Part shown: in pieces, positions 55,311 to 64,000 of the stretch
Layout: each line of letters begins with the position of its first letter
How positions within the stretch are numbered: position 1 is the stretch's first letter
Assembly (NCBI RefSeq): GCF_023715465.1
Contig: NZ_JAMBOE010000011.1
Location: 62,001 to 126,000 of the forward strand
Direction of reading: 5' to 3'
Origin: Paenibacillus macerans
Lineage (GTDB): Bacteria; Bacillota; Bacilli; Paenibacillales; Paenibacillaceae
Length of the DNA stretch: 64,000 nt
The notes under the pieces: generated by a model
Databases searched by the model: none
Told to the model about the DNA's origin: nothing
What the model saw: the letters and a program-made list of their open reading frames with translations, nothing else
Made by a program: the position numbers and the translations under genes

Positions 55311-56084
55311 CTATTTCACGGCCACATAAAACACCCGGGCAGCGTCATCCCCCGCCTCGACCCACTCGAAATCGGCATAGCAGTTCACTTCGCGGAAGCC
55401 GCATTTCAGCAGTTCGCTTTTCATCCACGCCGGATCATAGGCGCGCTGTGTATGCGTCTCCTCAAAACGGCGGTACAAGCCCGGCCCGTTTTCCTCTTCG
55501 CGGGCGAAAATCGTCAAATGATGTTCGATCTCATTCCGGAACGGGTCGCGCTCGCACGTCCAAATATACCCCACCCGCGGTTCGTCCCAAATAAACGGCT
55601 GCTCCTCCTCGTACCGGATCAAAGTATTCGGGTGATGCACGTCAAACAGGAACGTCCCGCCGGGCTTCAATCCCTCGTATGTACGGCGGAAGGTGCGGAC
55701 GATATCGTCTTCTTCCAGCAAATAATTGAGGCAATCGCAAAAAGAAATCACCGAATCCACCGGTTCCGGCATGGCCCATTCCGTCATGTCCTGCTGCACC
55801 CAGCGCACACTGCCTTCCCGGAACAGGCGGACGCCCTGAGGCGTGCCTTCCATTTTACGCCGGGCCACCGCCAGCATGTCGGCGGATAAATCGATGCCCG
55901 TCACCTCGAAGCCGGAATTCACGAGCGGAATCGTGATGCTGCCCGTGCCGCAGCCTAGATCGACGACTGACTTCGGCATCCCGTGCCGCTCCCAGGCGGT
56001 GCGGGCAAAGCGGATCCAGTCCGGGTATGGCATATCCTCCATCAGTTCGTCATATACGTAGGCAAATTTTCGATACGAAGCCAT
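55311..56084 (-). CDS. yqeM: Class I SAM-dependent methyltransferase, YqeM-like
   Basis: A 257-residue methyltransferase with motif I VVDLGCGTGSITIPL, GIDLSADML and a C-terminal beta region. Its position after rsfS in the yqe block matches yqeM of B. subtilis, whose substrate is uncertain. ATG 56084 follows GCGGTGA and avoids a long overlap with the previous gene; the frame otherwise extends to 56126. It is the last gene before the block terminator. Confidence 0.88.
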   Translation of the reverse strand: MASYRKFAYVYDELMEDMPYPDWIRFARTAWERHGMPKSVVDLGCGTGSITIPLVNSGFEVTGIDLSADMLAVARRKMEGTPQGVRLFREGSVRWVQQDMTEWAMPEPVDSVISFCDCLNYLLEEDDIVRTFRRTYEGLKPGGTFLFDVHHPNTLIRYEEEQPFIWDEPRVGYIWTCERDPFRNEIEHHLTIFAREEENGPGLYRRFEETHTQRAYDPAWMKSELLKCGFREVNCYADFEWVEAGDDAARVFYVAVK

Positions 56085-56112
56085 TTCGTCACCGCGCTTT
56101 CTGTGATTTAGC

Positions 56113-57021
56113 CTATTCCCCGGCATTTCCTTCCCCGGCCTCAGGCGGCTGCGTCAAGTAGGTCCAGCTCTCCTTCTGCACGACCTTGCCCTCTTTCATC
56201 AGCTTACCGAGCGCGCGCTTAAACGCTGCCTTGCTGATGCCGAAGCGCTGCTTGATCAGGTCGGGCGGCGTCGCGTCCGAATACGGCATGCCCCCGCCGG
56301 GCCGGCTGAGCAAGTAGGCCAAGATGCGCTCAGCGTCCTCGCCCATGCCGATTTCCTTGCGCGGCGCCATCGACAGATTGATGCGCCCGTCCTCGCGGAC
56401 ATGGGCCACCCTTACATGGACGCTTTCACCAAGCCGCAGCAAGCGGCCTCGCTCCGAGGCATGGATCATGCCGATCGCGCCAAACCCGAGCACGCCGCCC
56501 TGTACGATCACAAACGTGCCCATTTGCAGCGGCTTGTACACAATCGCGTCCACCCAAGTGTTTTTCCACGATTGCGGGGCGTGAAACGTATGCGGAGCCA
56601 GCTCCTGTTCCCCGGCGAGCTTGGCCTTTAGCCGCCCCTGCTTGTCATGCTCCATGATCACGTAAACATGGTCGCCCACCCGTGGATGCAGTTCCTTAAG
56701 CTCAGGCAGCTCACGGATCGGAAGCAGCAGCTGCCGCCCTAGCCCCATTTCCAGAAAACAACCCAGCCGGGGATGCACGTCCGCCACCTCCAGCAAAGCG
56801 AGTTCGCCGAGCGTAAGCAGCGGTTTTTTCATTGTCGCTGCCAGCCGGTCCTCCGTATCGTAAAACAAAAACACATCAACCGTTTCGCCCGGCTTCACCT
56901 GCCGGGTCAGCTCGGAATAATGCAGCAGGACGTCCTGCCCGCCCGCGCTGAGAAAATAGCCGTAAGGCGAAACCTCCCGGTCGATCGGCAAAGAAACGAT
57001 AGTGCCCGCAACGAGACTCAT
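56113..57021 (-). CDS. cvfB: S1 RNA-binding protein, CvfB/YitL-like
   Basis: A 302-residue cytoplasmic RNA-binding protein with S1-like OB folds (VSLPIDREVSPYGYFLSAGG; a canonical S1 unit around GMIHASERGRLLRLGESVHV and VREDGRINLS) and a C-terminal winged helix (IKQRFGISKAAFKRALGKLM). This is the CvfB/YitL architecture, known for effects on virulence gene expression in S. aureus. It overlaps the rsfS stop by four bases, so it is translationally coupled. It is an extra gene compared with the standard yqe order. Confidence 0.9.
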   Translation of the reverse strand: MSLVAGTIVSLPIDREVSPYGYFLSAGGQDVLLHYSELTRQVKPGETVDVFLFYDTEDRLAATMKKPLLTLGELALLEVADVHPRLGCFLEMGLGRQLLLPIRELPELKELHPRVGDHVYVIMEHDKQGRLKAKLAGEQELAPHTFHAPQSWKNTWVDAIVYKPLQMGTFVIVQGGVLGFGAIGMIHASERGRLLRLGESVHVRVAHVREDGRINLSMAPRKEIGMGEDAERILAYLLSRPGGGMPYSDATPPDLIKQRFGISKAAFKRALGKLMKEGKVVQKESWTYLTQPPEAGEGNAGE

Positions 57022-57365
57022 ACCGTCTCCACAACTTTGGCATCCGACCAGAGCCGTTCGATGTTGTAATATTCGCGCTCATCGCGATGGAATACATGCA
57101 CAACGACATCGCCCAGGTCCATCAGCACCCAGCGGGCGGAATCCATCCCCTCGATGCCGCGGATTTGTGCGCCCGCCTCCTGGGCCCGTTTGCGCACCTC
57201 GGTGGCGATCGCCTGCACCTGCGTATCCGAGTTGCCGTGGCAAATGACAAAATAATCGGCAATCAGAGAAATGCCTTTCAAATCGAGAGCCACAATGTTC
57301 ATCGCTTTTTTATCGTCAGCGGCCTGAACCGCCAGGTTTAACAATTCATTTGATGTTACCGCCAT
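57018..57365 (-). CDS. rsfS: Ribosomal silencing factor RsfS
   Basis: A 115-residue protein that binds L14 of the large ribosomal subunit and blocks subunit joining under starvation. Family signatures include DYFVICHGNSDTQVQAIA, GMDSARWVLMDLGDVVVHVF and the end YYNIERLWSDA. Its length is normal. It abuts yqeK with no gap and overlaps cvfB by ATGA. Confidence 0.96.
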   Translation of the reverse strand: MAVTSNELLNLAVQAADDKKAMNIVALDLKGISLIADYFVICHGNSDTQVQAIATEVRKRAQEAGAQIRGIEGMDSARWVLMDLGDVVVHVFHRDEREYYNIERLWSDAKVVETV

Positions 57366-57953
57366 TCATTCAGCCTCCTTGGTTTTTGCTCTTTGTTTGA
57401 TCAAATCGTTGCGCGCCAGCAGCGTCAGCGGAAAAATCGGTTTGCCCTTCTCCAGCAAAAAAGAAATGGTCGAATCGAAGCCGGCGATCAGTGCGTCCTC
57501 AAGATGGGTCTCGGCCAGTTCGCGAATCTTTTCCACCCCGGGAAACTCGCGCCCCGGCTCCATATAATCGGCCAGGCAAACGATTTTGTCCAGCAGCGTC
57601 ATAGCGACCCGGCCAGAGGTGTGGTAGCGGATCGCGTCAAGCACCTCCTGATCCTCCACACCGTAATCTCTGCGGGCGATAAACGCACCCACCTCGGCGT
57701 GCAGCAATTGCTTGTCATGCTCCAGCAGCTCGGCGTTGAGGCCGTTGTCACGGATGATCGCTTCCTGCTTGTCGATCGGCCAAAACTTGGCCAAATCATG
57801 CAGCAAGGCCGCCAGGTCCGCTTTGACCGGGTCGGCCCCATAACGCCCGGCAAGAATGACGGCGGTCTCCATTACGCCCTCGACATGCTTCCAGCGTTTT
57901 GCCGGCATCCCCGACGAAACCGCCGCAATGAGCTCGTCACGACTGTATTCCAT
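57366..57953 (-). CDS. yqeK: YqeK-family HD-domain hydrolase (Ap4A hydrolase type)
   Basis: A 195-residue metal-dependent phosphohydrolase. The HD set is visible: His in WKHVEGVMETA, HD in LLHDLAKFW, and HAEVGAFIARRDYG with IRYHTSG downstream. YqeK proteins split symmetrical diadenosine tetraphosphate to ADP. It overlaps nadD by 17 bp and is coupled to it, as in other Bacilli. Confidence 0.95.
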   Translation of the reverse strand: MEYSRDELIAAVSSGMPAKRWKHVEGVMETAVILAGRYGADPVKADLAALLHDLAKFWPIDKQEAIIRDNGLNAELLEHDKQLLHAEVGAFIARRDYGVEDQEVLDAIRYHTSGRVAMTLLDKIVCLADYMEPGREFPGVEKIRELAETHLEDALIAGFDSTISFLLEKGKPIFPLTLLARNDLIKQRAKTKEAE

Positions 57954-58530
57954 ACAATCCGCTCCTTGTCATATAATCATGCACGGAATCCGGCACCATA
58001 TACCTTACTGAACGACCTTGCGCCAAGCGGCTGCGGATCAGGCTGGAAGAGATGTCGACCAGCGGCATTTCCGCCAGCCGCACCGCTTCCTGGATAAACG
58101 GAGGCAGTGCATCCAACTCCAGAAAACTGCCTGGCCGCTGCAGCCCGATGAACGTGATCATTCCGGTCAAATCCTCGATCCCTTCCCATTTGGGCAGGTA
58201 ATTCACCATATCCGCGCCGATAATAAAATACAAGTCCAGTTCGGGATGCTGCCCCCGGATTTCCCGGATCGTATCCACTGTATAGGAAACGCCGCCCCGC
58301 TTCAACTCAATGTCGAGTGGCTTAAAGGCGGGATGACTTTGAATGCCCGCCTCGACCATCTCCAGCCGCTGCTTGCCGCTGACCCCGCTCCGGTGTTTGT
58401 GCGGCGGAATATGCGAGGGCATAAACCACACCTCTTCAAGATAATGCTGCTCCCTGGCGGATTCCGCCGCAAGCAAATGGCCGAGGTGGATCGGATCAAA
58501 CGCCCCGCCCATAATCCCGACTTTTTTCAT
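57937..58530 (-). CDS. nadD: Nicotinate-nucleotide adenylyltransferase
   Basis: A 197-residue enzyme that joins NaMN and ATP to form deamido-NAD in NAD synthesis. The nucleotidyl-transfer signature GGAFDPIHLGHLLAA (with the HxGH-type His pair) and C-terminal SSSLIRSRLAQG are present. Length and position between yhbY and yqeK are normal for the block. Confidence 0.97.
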   Translation of the reverse strand: MKKVGIMGGAFDPIHLGHLLAAESAREQHYLEEVWFMPSHIPPHKHRSGVSGKQRLEMVEAGIQSHPAFKPLDIELKRGGVSYTVDTIREIRGQHPELDLYFIIGADMVNYLPKWEGIEDLTGMITFIGLQRPGSFLELDALPPFIQEAVRLAEMPLVDISSSLIRSRLAQGRSVRYMVPDSVHDYMTRSGLYGIQS

Positions 58531-58552
58531 GTTCGTTTCCCCCCGGGCAATC

Positions 58553-58843
58553 CTAAGGAAGCTCGATTTGTTTATATTCGCGCGATTCCTTGTACAGGAC
58601 GATCGTGCGGCCGATGAGCTGCACTAGTTCCGCGCCGGCCCCCTCGGCCAGCTCTGCGGCAACTTCCTTGGGATCGTCCAGATTGTTGTTCAGCACGGAA
58701 ATTTTGATCAGTTCGCGCCGTTCCAGCGCCTCCGCGATCTGGCGGACCATATGCTCGTTCGTTCCGCCTTTGCCGACCTGAAAAATCGGCTGCAGCCCGT
58801 GCGCCAAACTGCGCAAATAACGTTTTTGTTTTCCTGTTAGCAT
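58553..58843 (-). CDS. yhbY: YhbY/YqeI-family CRM-domain RNA-binding protein
   Basis: A 96-residue protein associated with pre-50S ribosomal particles. The sequence LTGKQKRYLRSLAHGLQPIF and the GxxG loop VGKGGTNEHM are typical, with LIGRTIVLYKESREYKQIELP at the end. ATG 58843 gives the same length as B. subtilis YqeI; an upstream start at 58867 would overlap the aroE end. Confidence 0.95.
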   Translation of the reverse strand: MLTGKQKRYLRSLAHGLQPIFQVGKGGTNEHMVRQIAEALERRELIKISVLNNNLDDPKEVAAELAEGAGAELVQLIGRTIVLYKESREYKQIELP

Positions 58844-58850
58844 TGTATAT

Positions 58851-59735
58851 TCAAGACCCCTTAACATTCAAATGTGCAATCCCCATACTGGCCATGACCG
58901 CCGCGCGCATCGCCTCGATCGGAGCGGGCAGGCCGGTCCAATGTTCAAACGCGTACGCGCCCTGGTAAATAAACATCCCGAGACCACTGTGGATCGTGCA
59001 GCCCTTCAGTTCGGCTCTCCGCAGCAGCTCCGTGTTCAGCGGATTGTAGATCAGATCGCTGACGACGATCCCTTCCGGAAGGAGATCGGGATCGATCGGG
59101 GTATCCTGTACATGCGGGTACATCCCAACCGATGTCGTATTGATCACAATATCCGCCGCTTGCAAATATTCCGCCGCTTCCCCCATACCGCAGCCGCTTA
59201 GGCGGCCGAGATGGGCCCATTCCGCGGCCAGTTCGTTTGCTTTATCGGCTGTCCGGTTGGCCACGATGACCTGCGCGGGGCGTTCCAGCAGCAGCGCGTA
59301 AATAATGCCGCGGGCAGCGCCGCCGGCACCCAACACGACCACGGTTTTGCCGGTCAGATCGGGCACCGCCTCCTCTTTCAAGGAACGGATATATCCGATG
59401 CCGTCGGTATTGTACCCCGTCAGCGTGCCGCCATCGTTGACCACCGTATTGACGGCGCCGATATAACGCGCCCCTTCGTCGATCCGGTCCAAATACTTCA
59501 TCACTTCCAATTTATGCGGGACGGTGACGTTGATGCCGTGAAAACCAAGCGCCGTGATCCCTTGCACGGCCTCCTGCAGCCGCTCGCTTTTGACATGAAA
59601 CGGCAGGTAAGAGCCGGCGAGTCCGCAGGCCTTCATCGCTGCTTCGTGCATGGCCGGCGATTTGGAATGCATGATCGGATCACCGATCACGCCGAGCAGC
59701 ATCGGTAGCTTGTCCTTCTCTCTTATTTTTTCCAT
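58851..59735 (-). CDS. aroE: Shikimate 5-dehydrogenase
   Basis: A 294-residue NADP-dependent enzyme reducing 3-dehydroshikimate to shikimate in aromatic amino acid synthesis. Substrate-binding SKSPAMH and NVTVPHK (catalytic Lys) and the cofactor loop VVLGAGGAARGIIYAL with NRTADKA are all visible. It is a standard member of the yqe block between yqeH and yhbY. Confidence 0.97.
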   Translation of the reverse strand: MEKIREKDKLPMLLGVIGDPIMHSKSPAMHEAAMKACGLAGSYLPFHVKSERLQEAVQGITALGFHGINVTVPHKLEVMKYLDRIDEGARYIGAVNTVVNDGGTLTGYNTDGIGYIRSLKEEAVPDLTGKTVVVLGAGGAARGIIYALLLERPAQVIVANRTADKANELAAEWAHLGRLSGCGMGEAAEYLQAADIVINTTSVGMYPHVQDTPIDPDLLPEGIVVSDLIYNPLNTELLRRAELKGCTIHSGLGMFIYQGAYAFEHWTGLPAPIEAMRAAVMASMGIAHLNVKGS

Positions 59736-59762
59736 AGCTTTTCCCCCTAGGCCACCTATAAA

Positions 59763-60890
59763 TCAAATTAACGAACGGCGCACCAGCACCTTGATTCCTT
59801 TCGGAACATGGGCGGCCACGACGGCCCCAGCGTCGCTGTTGATTTTAATCCAGCCCAGGCCGGAAATGAACAGATCGCTTTGGCTCCCTTTGTCAATCCG
59901 GAACTCATGCCGCGTCCATCCCGGAAGCTTGTCTATGTTTTCCCGGCTTGGCGGCGCCAAGATTTCTCCCGCATGGTCCGCGAACAGTTCGTCCGCCCGG
60001 GCCAGCTTCGTCCGGTGAATCGGCACGCGCCCGCTGACGAAGCAGGTGAACGATTGCCGGTCCCCTTGCACGAAATCGAAACGTCCGAAGCCGCCGAAAA
60101 ACAACGTCTGCCCTTCATTCAGTTGATACACCGCCGGCTTCAGCGGCTTCTCCGGCAAAATGACGCCCAGATCGCCAGGGGCGACCATCTCACTGTACCG
60201 TGAAGGGTACACGATGCCCGGAGTATCGATGATCTCCCGGCCGTCATCGAGGGGAATATGGACCATATCGAGCGTCGTGCCCGGGTAACGCGAAACGGTG
60301 AGCTCCTGCTCCAAATCGCTGTAATCACGGATCAGCCGGTTGATGAGCGAAGACTTGCCGACATTGGTCGCCCCGACCACATATACGTCGCGATCGCCGC
60401 GATGAGCCGCCACCGCCTCCAGCAGGCGGTCAAACCCGCTGCTTTGCTTAGCGCTGCACAGCACGACGTCCTCCACCTTCAGCCCCATATCCTTCGCTTC
60501 CTTTTGCACCCAGTTCCGCACCTTGTTCCAGTTTGTCACCTTCGGCAGCAAGTCGATCTTGTTCACGGCGAGCAGCACCGGATTGTTGCCGATAAACCGC
60601 TGCAGCCCGGAGATGACGCTGCCCTGAAAATCAAACAGGTCAACGATATGGATGACAAGCGCTTTTTTGCCGCCGATCTGCGCCAGCAGCCGCAGGAATT
60701 CATCCTGCTCCACCGTCACCGAAGACGATTCGTTGTAATTTTTAATGCGAAAACAGCGTTGGCAGATCACCGGCTCTTTGGCAAGCGCTCCGCTTGGGAC
60801 ATATCCCGGCTTATCCTGCGCCTCGCTTTGCAGCGTGATGCCGCACCCGCTGCAGCGAAGTCCGCTTGCAGTTCCCCGTTCCTCCGTCAT
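59763..60890 (-). CDS. yqeH: Circularly permuted ribosome-biogenesis GTPase YqeH
   Basis: A 375-residue GTPase needed for 30S subunit assembly. An N-terminal zinc finger (CSGCG and CQRC) precedes a permuted G domain: G4 NKID and G5 CSAK come before G1 GATNVGKSSL and G3 DTPG. The C-terminal domain binds RNA or protein partners. The ATG at 60890 overlaps the yqeG stop as ATGA and follows GGAGGAGG; a longer frame to 60914 is not needed. Confidence 0.96.
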   Translation of the reverse strand: MTEERGTASGLRCSGCGITLQSEAQDKPGYVPSGALAKEPVICQRCFRIKNYNESSSVTVEQDEFLRLLAQIGGKKALVIHIVDLFDFQGSVISGLQRFIGNNPVLLAVNKIDLLPKVTNWNKVRNWVQKEAKDMGLKVEDVVLCSAKQSSGFDRLLEAVAAHRGDRDVYVVGATNVGKSSLINRLIRDYSDLEQELTVSRYPGTTLDMVHIPLDDGREIIDTPGIVYPSRYSEMVAPGDLGVILPEKPLKPAVYQLNEGQTLFFGGFGRFDFVQGDRQSFTCFVSGRVPIHRTKLARADELFADHAGEILAPPSRENIDKLPGWTRHEFRIDKGSQSDLFISGLGWIKINSDAGAVVAAHVPKGIKVLVRRSLI

Positions 60891-61414
60891 CGTTTTTTTT
60901 CCTCCTCCAGCCATAATCCAACTTTGCCCAGCCGCCGTTTGACGAAACGCTCCAGCAGCCGGTTGATCCGCGTTCCCAACCCTTCATCCTGCACGGAGAT
61001 CGGCAGCACCAGGATCGTGAACAAGTCCAGGCGGTTGCCGCCAAACACGTCGGTCATCATCTGGTCGCCAACCACCACCGTTTCCTGCGGCGTCAGCCCC
61101 ATCATCTCCATCGCCCGGCGGAACGCCGCAGCGGACGGTTTTTTGGCCGCATGCACAAACTCGATATTTAAAGGGTTCGCAAACACCGACACCCTGTTCA
61201 AATTATTGTTTGACACAATGACCAGTTTAAACCCGCTTTTTTTCACCTTCCCGAACCATTCGATCAGCTCGGGCGTGGCAAGCGGCGCCTTCGCCCCGAC
61301 CAAGGTGTTGTCCAAATCGGTGATGATGCCCCGGTAACCCTTAGCGTACAGCTCATCAAGGTCGATTTCGAACACGCTGTCTACGCGTTTTTTCGGTATG
61401 AATATCTCAAACAA
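60887..61414 (-). CDS. yqeG: YqeG-family HAD phosphatase
   Basis: A 175-residue HAD hydrolase: motif I ITDLDNTLVG, motif II VIVSNNN, and motif III VGDQMMTDVFGGNRLDLFT. It belongs to the YqeG IIIA subfamily; the substrate is not settled. It is the first gene of the yqe block. Confidence 0.94.
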   Translation of the reverse strand: MFEIFIPKKRVDSVFEIDLDELYAKGYRGIITDLDNTLVGAKAPLATPELIEWFGKVKKSGFKLVIVSNNNLNRVSVFANPLNIEFVHAAKKPSAAAFRRAMEMMGLTPQETVVVGDQMMTDVFGGNRLDLFTILVLPISVQDEGLGTRINRLLERFVKRRLGKVGLWLEEEKKR

Positions 61415-61479
61415 TTAGGTTCACCTCAGTTTCCATACGACAAACTATACCATAATCTGCCGCCCAATGCCTACCTTTA

Positions 61480-61527
61480 AGAGGTTGTTCAAAAAGAAAA
61501 CGCCCCCTCGCGCGGGTGGCGCGGGGG
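61480..61527 (-). terminator. Terminator of the transglutaminase-like gene, with a repeated 17-mer
   Basis: On the minus strand CCCCCGCGC pairs with GCGCGAGGGGG and leads to CGTTTTCTTTTT. The distal part (61480-61496) is identical to 1862-1878 downstream of kduI. Confidence 0.8.
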
Positions 61528-61555
61528 AACGTAAATTCAGCTTCGTTTCACCAGC

Positions 61556-63811
61556 TTAAAGCTGCGATGGCAGCTCGCGGTTCGGACCGCCGCGTCTAGT
61601 CGTCCGCTTGAGCAGATCGCGGGCGAGACGACGGGCCGCTTGCCACTCTTCCTCCGAGACGGAGGCGGGGCTGTAATTCGCTTTTTCGAAGCTGGCCAGC
61701 AGCGGGTCGAGTACACCGGACAACTGCGGCTTCTCCCGCTTCCAGCGGGCGAACGTTTCCCGCAGCGTTTCCTGGTCGCCGCGCGTCAGTCCTCTGAGCC
61801 GCAGCCTTTTGACCACCCGCAGCGTCTCAAACACCGTCTTCTCACCGGGCGTCAACGGCCGGCCCAGTCGCAGGTGAAGCCAGGCAAAGTAAAGCTCGTT
61901 CCGTACCTTATACAGCCCCCAAGCCAGCAGCACGGCCAGGGCGATGAAGGATACGCGGCGAAGCACGGCCGGGTCGATCTTATCCAGAAAGCTTTCTTCT
62001 ACGGCTGCGGTTTCCGTCTCTTGAGCGGGCTCCGGCGCCAGCGTCTCCACGCTGTCCTCCTCGGCGAACAAAATCGGCGCGTCAAAGCCGGGCGTCGCCT
62101 CAAATGGAATCCAGCCGTAGTCGCCAAAGTACAACTCCGCCCAGGAGTGGGCGTCGGCGTTGCTCACCGTGTAATCCCCGCTGATCCCCGGGTTTCGCAT
62201 CATCATTTCTTCGCTCGGCTGGGTTCCCGGTGCATAACCCTTCACCCATCTGGCTGGAACCCCCAGCGACCGGGCCATGATCACCATCGCCGTCGAATAA
62301 TAATCGCAGTAGCCCTCCTTGATTTCAAACAGAAAACCGTCGACGAAGTCGCTGCTTTCGCGCCGGGACAAATCCGGCTTATTCGTATATTCGAAGTTTT
62401 GCCGCAAATAAGCCTGCAGCAGCTCCATTTTCTCATACGGCGTAACCCCTCCCGCCGTGACCTCCTGCGCCAGATCCTTCACCCGCTGCGGCAGGCTGTC
62501 CGGAAGCTGCAAGTACTCCCTGTCCGGGGGCTCCGGATACAGCGTGTCATAATCGGCCTGCTTCAACTCCTGCAGTGGAATAAGCGGAATATTAGCCACA
62601 ACCTTGTATTTTCGCGGGTAATCCGGCAAGTCGCCGGGATCGCGGTATCCGTTCCAGAACAGTTCGCCTTCCCGCCGGGCCCAGCGCATATCGGCAGACT
62701 GCTGCCGGTCGTCCAGCAGCTCAACGCTCTCCATCGCGTAGCCGCCGAACAGCACCGGATATGCCTGGTCGGTGTTCATCGTAATGATTTGTTCAACCTG
62801 CCTCGTCTCGATCTTACTTGGATGATCTGCGGCAAGCGGTTCAGCGGAGGGCGCTCCCCGATACCGCTCGGTTTGCCTCGGTTCATCCTCAAGATCGGCC
62901 CAGCCTTTCCCCGAATAGATCCGGCGGGTTTCCCCGCGCCAATAAGACCTAACGGGCGTGGAAACCGACATGACCGGCTTATAGCTGAATTCGAAGCCGT
63001 CGCCCAAGTCTTTGTCGTCCCGGCTGTATCCGGACATGACTTCCTCCTGGGACACGACCGTTCCGGTGGTTTCAACAACACCCGCAAGCGGTGTTTCCGT
63101 ATCGCCCCCCGCTCCACCGCTTCGCTTGATCCAGGCCGTGTAAGGATCGGTCAGCGTCGGCGAAACCGCCGGCATGCTGATGCCGATCAGCAAGACGCAA
63201 GCAAACACGAGGGCGATGTTTACAGCAATCTTGATCGGCTGCCGCCGGAGCCGCTTCCATCCTTGCGGATATTTCAACCGGTACTCGTAAAAATGCCAGC
63301 TGGCCAGCCAGCCAAGTCCGGCAAAAACGAGCCAAGCGACATTGGACCATAGATAATAGGAAGTAAAGGAGTCCAAAATCGTGAAAGCCAGGAAATGCGC
63401 GGCCAGAAACAACAGGATGCGTTTACGGCCGACGACCAGCCGCACGGCCAGCTCCAGCAGCGCCCAAGCCGCCAGCGAAAACCAGATATACGGAACGAAC
63501 GAAAGCGCCATGCCGCGGATCTGATCGGGGAACAGCGGACCGTAAGGGACGTAAACGCCGTAGCCGGTCAAGACGATCCGCCATCCGGCGAGAACAAGTA
63601 CGATTTTGACCGTCCATTTCCAGGCCGACTTAATCGGCAGCAGCACTTCGATAAGCGCTATGGTTATGACGGTGACCGTGACCAGCGTGGTCGTGACTGA
63701 AAACCATATCGGCTCCGTAAAATCGATCCATTGCATGGCGATAACCGTAAGCCAGAGCATGACGAGCAGCCGGTACGAAAACCATTTCCAGTGCGGCGCC
63801 GCCGTCATCAT
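61556..63811 (-). CDS. Transglutaminase-like membrane protein
   Basis: A 751-residue protein. The N-terminal 220 residues hold six to seven helices, then a long extracytoplasmic region with the transglutaminase core: Cys in EGYCDYYSTAMVIMAR, His in NADAHSWAELYF and the acidic residue in WIPFEATPG. One more helix (VSFIALAVLLAWGLY) leads to a cytoplasmic DUF4129-like tail. Such proteins, next to DUF58 and MoxR genes, probably act on surface proteins or peptides; the reaction is unknown. ATG 63811 overlaps the upstream stop by four bases. The chain is intact. Confidence 0.9.
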   Translation of the reverse strand: MMTAAPHWKWFSYRLLVMLWLTVIAMQWIDFTEPIWFSVTTTLVTVTVITIALIEVLLPIKSAWKWTVKIVLVLAGWRIVLTGYGVYVPYGPLFPDQIRGMALSFVPYIWFSLAAWALLELAVRLVVGRKRILLFLAAHFLAFTILDSFTSYYLWSNVAWLVFAGLGWLASWHFYEYRLKYPQGWKRLRRQPIKIAVNIALVFACVLLIGISMPAVSPTLTDPYTAWIKRSGGAGGDTETPLAGVVETTGTVVSQEEVMSGYSRDDKDLGDGFEFSYKPVMSVSTPVRSYWRGETRRIYSGKGWADLEDEPRQTERYRGAPSAEPLAADHPSKIETRQVEQIITMNTDQAYPVLFGGYAMESVELLDDRQQSADMRWARREGELFWNGYRDPGDLPDYPRKYKVVANIPLIPLQELKQADYDTLYPEPPDREYLQLPDSLPQRVKDLAQEVTAGGVTPYEKMELLQAYLRQNFEYTNKPDLSRRESSDFVDGFLFEIKEGYCDYYSTAMVIMARSLGVPARWVKGYAPGTQPSEEMMMRNPGISGDYTVSNADAHSWAELYFGDYGWIPFEATPGFDAPILFAEEDSVETLAPEPAQETETAAVEESFLDKIDPAVLRRVSFIALAVLLAWGLYKVRNELYFAWLHLRLGRPLTPGEKTVFETLRVVKRLRLRGLTRGDQETLRETFARWKREKPQLSGVLDPLLASFEKANYSPASVSEEEWQAARRLARDLLKRTTRRGGPNRELPSQL

Positions 63812-64000
63812 AACCTCACCCCCCACATGGCTGCGGGCAGTTCGTCCAGGGAAGCGATCTTAACGCCCCGCAGTCCCCGCTCGTGAAGTGTCTGCTGCCA
63901 AGCGGAAGGCTGGTTTCGATTCGCCCGCGGATGAGCGGACGCGGAATGTTCCCGCCCGATTTGGATATGATACGGCACCATTTGCCGCATTTTGGCCCAA
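63808..64000 (-). CDS. DUF58-family protein, C-terminal end
   Basis: The frame enters from the right edge and ends at 63808. The last residues, GLRGVKIASLDELPAAMWGVRL, match the usual end of DUF58 proteins. Gene order DUF58 then transglutaminase, coupled by ATGA, is common in Firmicutes. The N-terminal part is outside the window. Confidence 0.7.
   Translation of the reverse strand, partial: WAKMRQMVPYHIQIGREHSASAHPRANRNQPSAWQQTLHERGLRGVKIASLDELPAAMWGVRL

Overview
The window looks like chromosomal DNA of a Paenibacillus-type Firmicute. This rests on strong AGGAGG-type ribosome binding sites, a conserved yqeG-yqeH-aroE-yhbY-nadD-yqeK-rsfS-yqeM block, an RNase J gene, three SLH domains on a giant secreted nuclease/nucleotidase, and an LytTR/agr module. 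Genus is an inference from gene content and style; no rRNA or tRNA gene was seen to confirm it. Most of the window is moderately GC-rich, with two AT-rich islands (about 19,223-22,750 and 47,000-55,140) that look horizontally acquired.

Region 1 (1-18,850) is a carbohydrate zone. It holds a partial unknown gene, kduI, a DeoR regulator and kduD (uronate/pectin catabolism), then three alkylation-repair genes (AlkA/YfjP-like glycosylase, adaA, ogt). Next come a GH51 arabinofuranosidase facing an ArsR-type regulator, a GH31 alpha-xylosidase remnant between dispersed repeats, and a beta-glucoside PTS operon (EIIBC, LacI regulator, GH1 6-phospho-beta-glucosidase, an Old Yellow Enzyme-type flavoenzyme and a separate EIIA) with twin LacI operators. 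An ArsR regulator/MFS exporter pair closes it. Scraps of dead sugar genes (ABC permease tail, SDR tail, PfkB tail) lie between the intact units.

Region 2 (18,850-34,300) starts with an AT-rich island carrying an MFS transporter and a BlaI/BlaR1-like pair, the latter cut by an in-frame stop. An RRNPP-like HTH/TPR regulator follows, with a very short exported-peptide gene overlapping its 3' end: a probable peptide quorum-sensing pair. Then come RNase J, a frameshifted Rpn-family nuclease, a 2091-residue surface protein that could turn extracellular nucleic acid into nucleosides, and a probable type I toxin-antitoxin locus.

Region 3 (34,300-47,000) has an unusual Opp/Dpp-like ABC importer: fused ATPases, permeases with long N-terminal extensions, and a solute-binding protein whose domain order appears circularly permuted. 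It is followed by a GDSL hydrolase and a sigma factor/membrane protein/ABC operon resembling the B. subtilis sigY-yxl layout, with a tandemly duplicated permease.

Region 4 (47,059-55,139) is the most interesting part. It is an AT-rich cassette with agrB, a hidden TTG-started agrD, a radical SAM/SPASM maturase, a short peptide with a symmetrical CxCxC...CxCxC core, an M16-type peptidase and an ABC exporter on one strand, and an AgrA/AgrC-type response regulator and kinase divergent from them. I read it as an autoinducing-peptide-controlled RiPP locus, sactipeptide-like in parts but with an unfamiliar precursor.

Region 5 (55,187-64,000) is the housekeeping yqe block with a CvfB-like gene inserted, then a transglutaminase-like membrane protein and the tail of a DUF58 protein.
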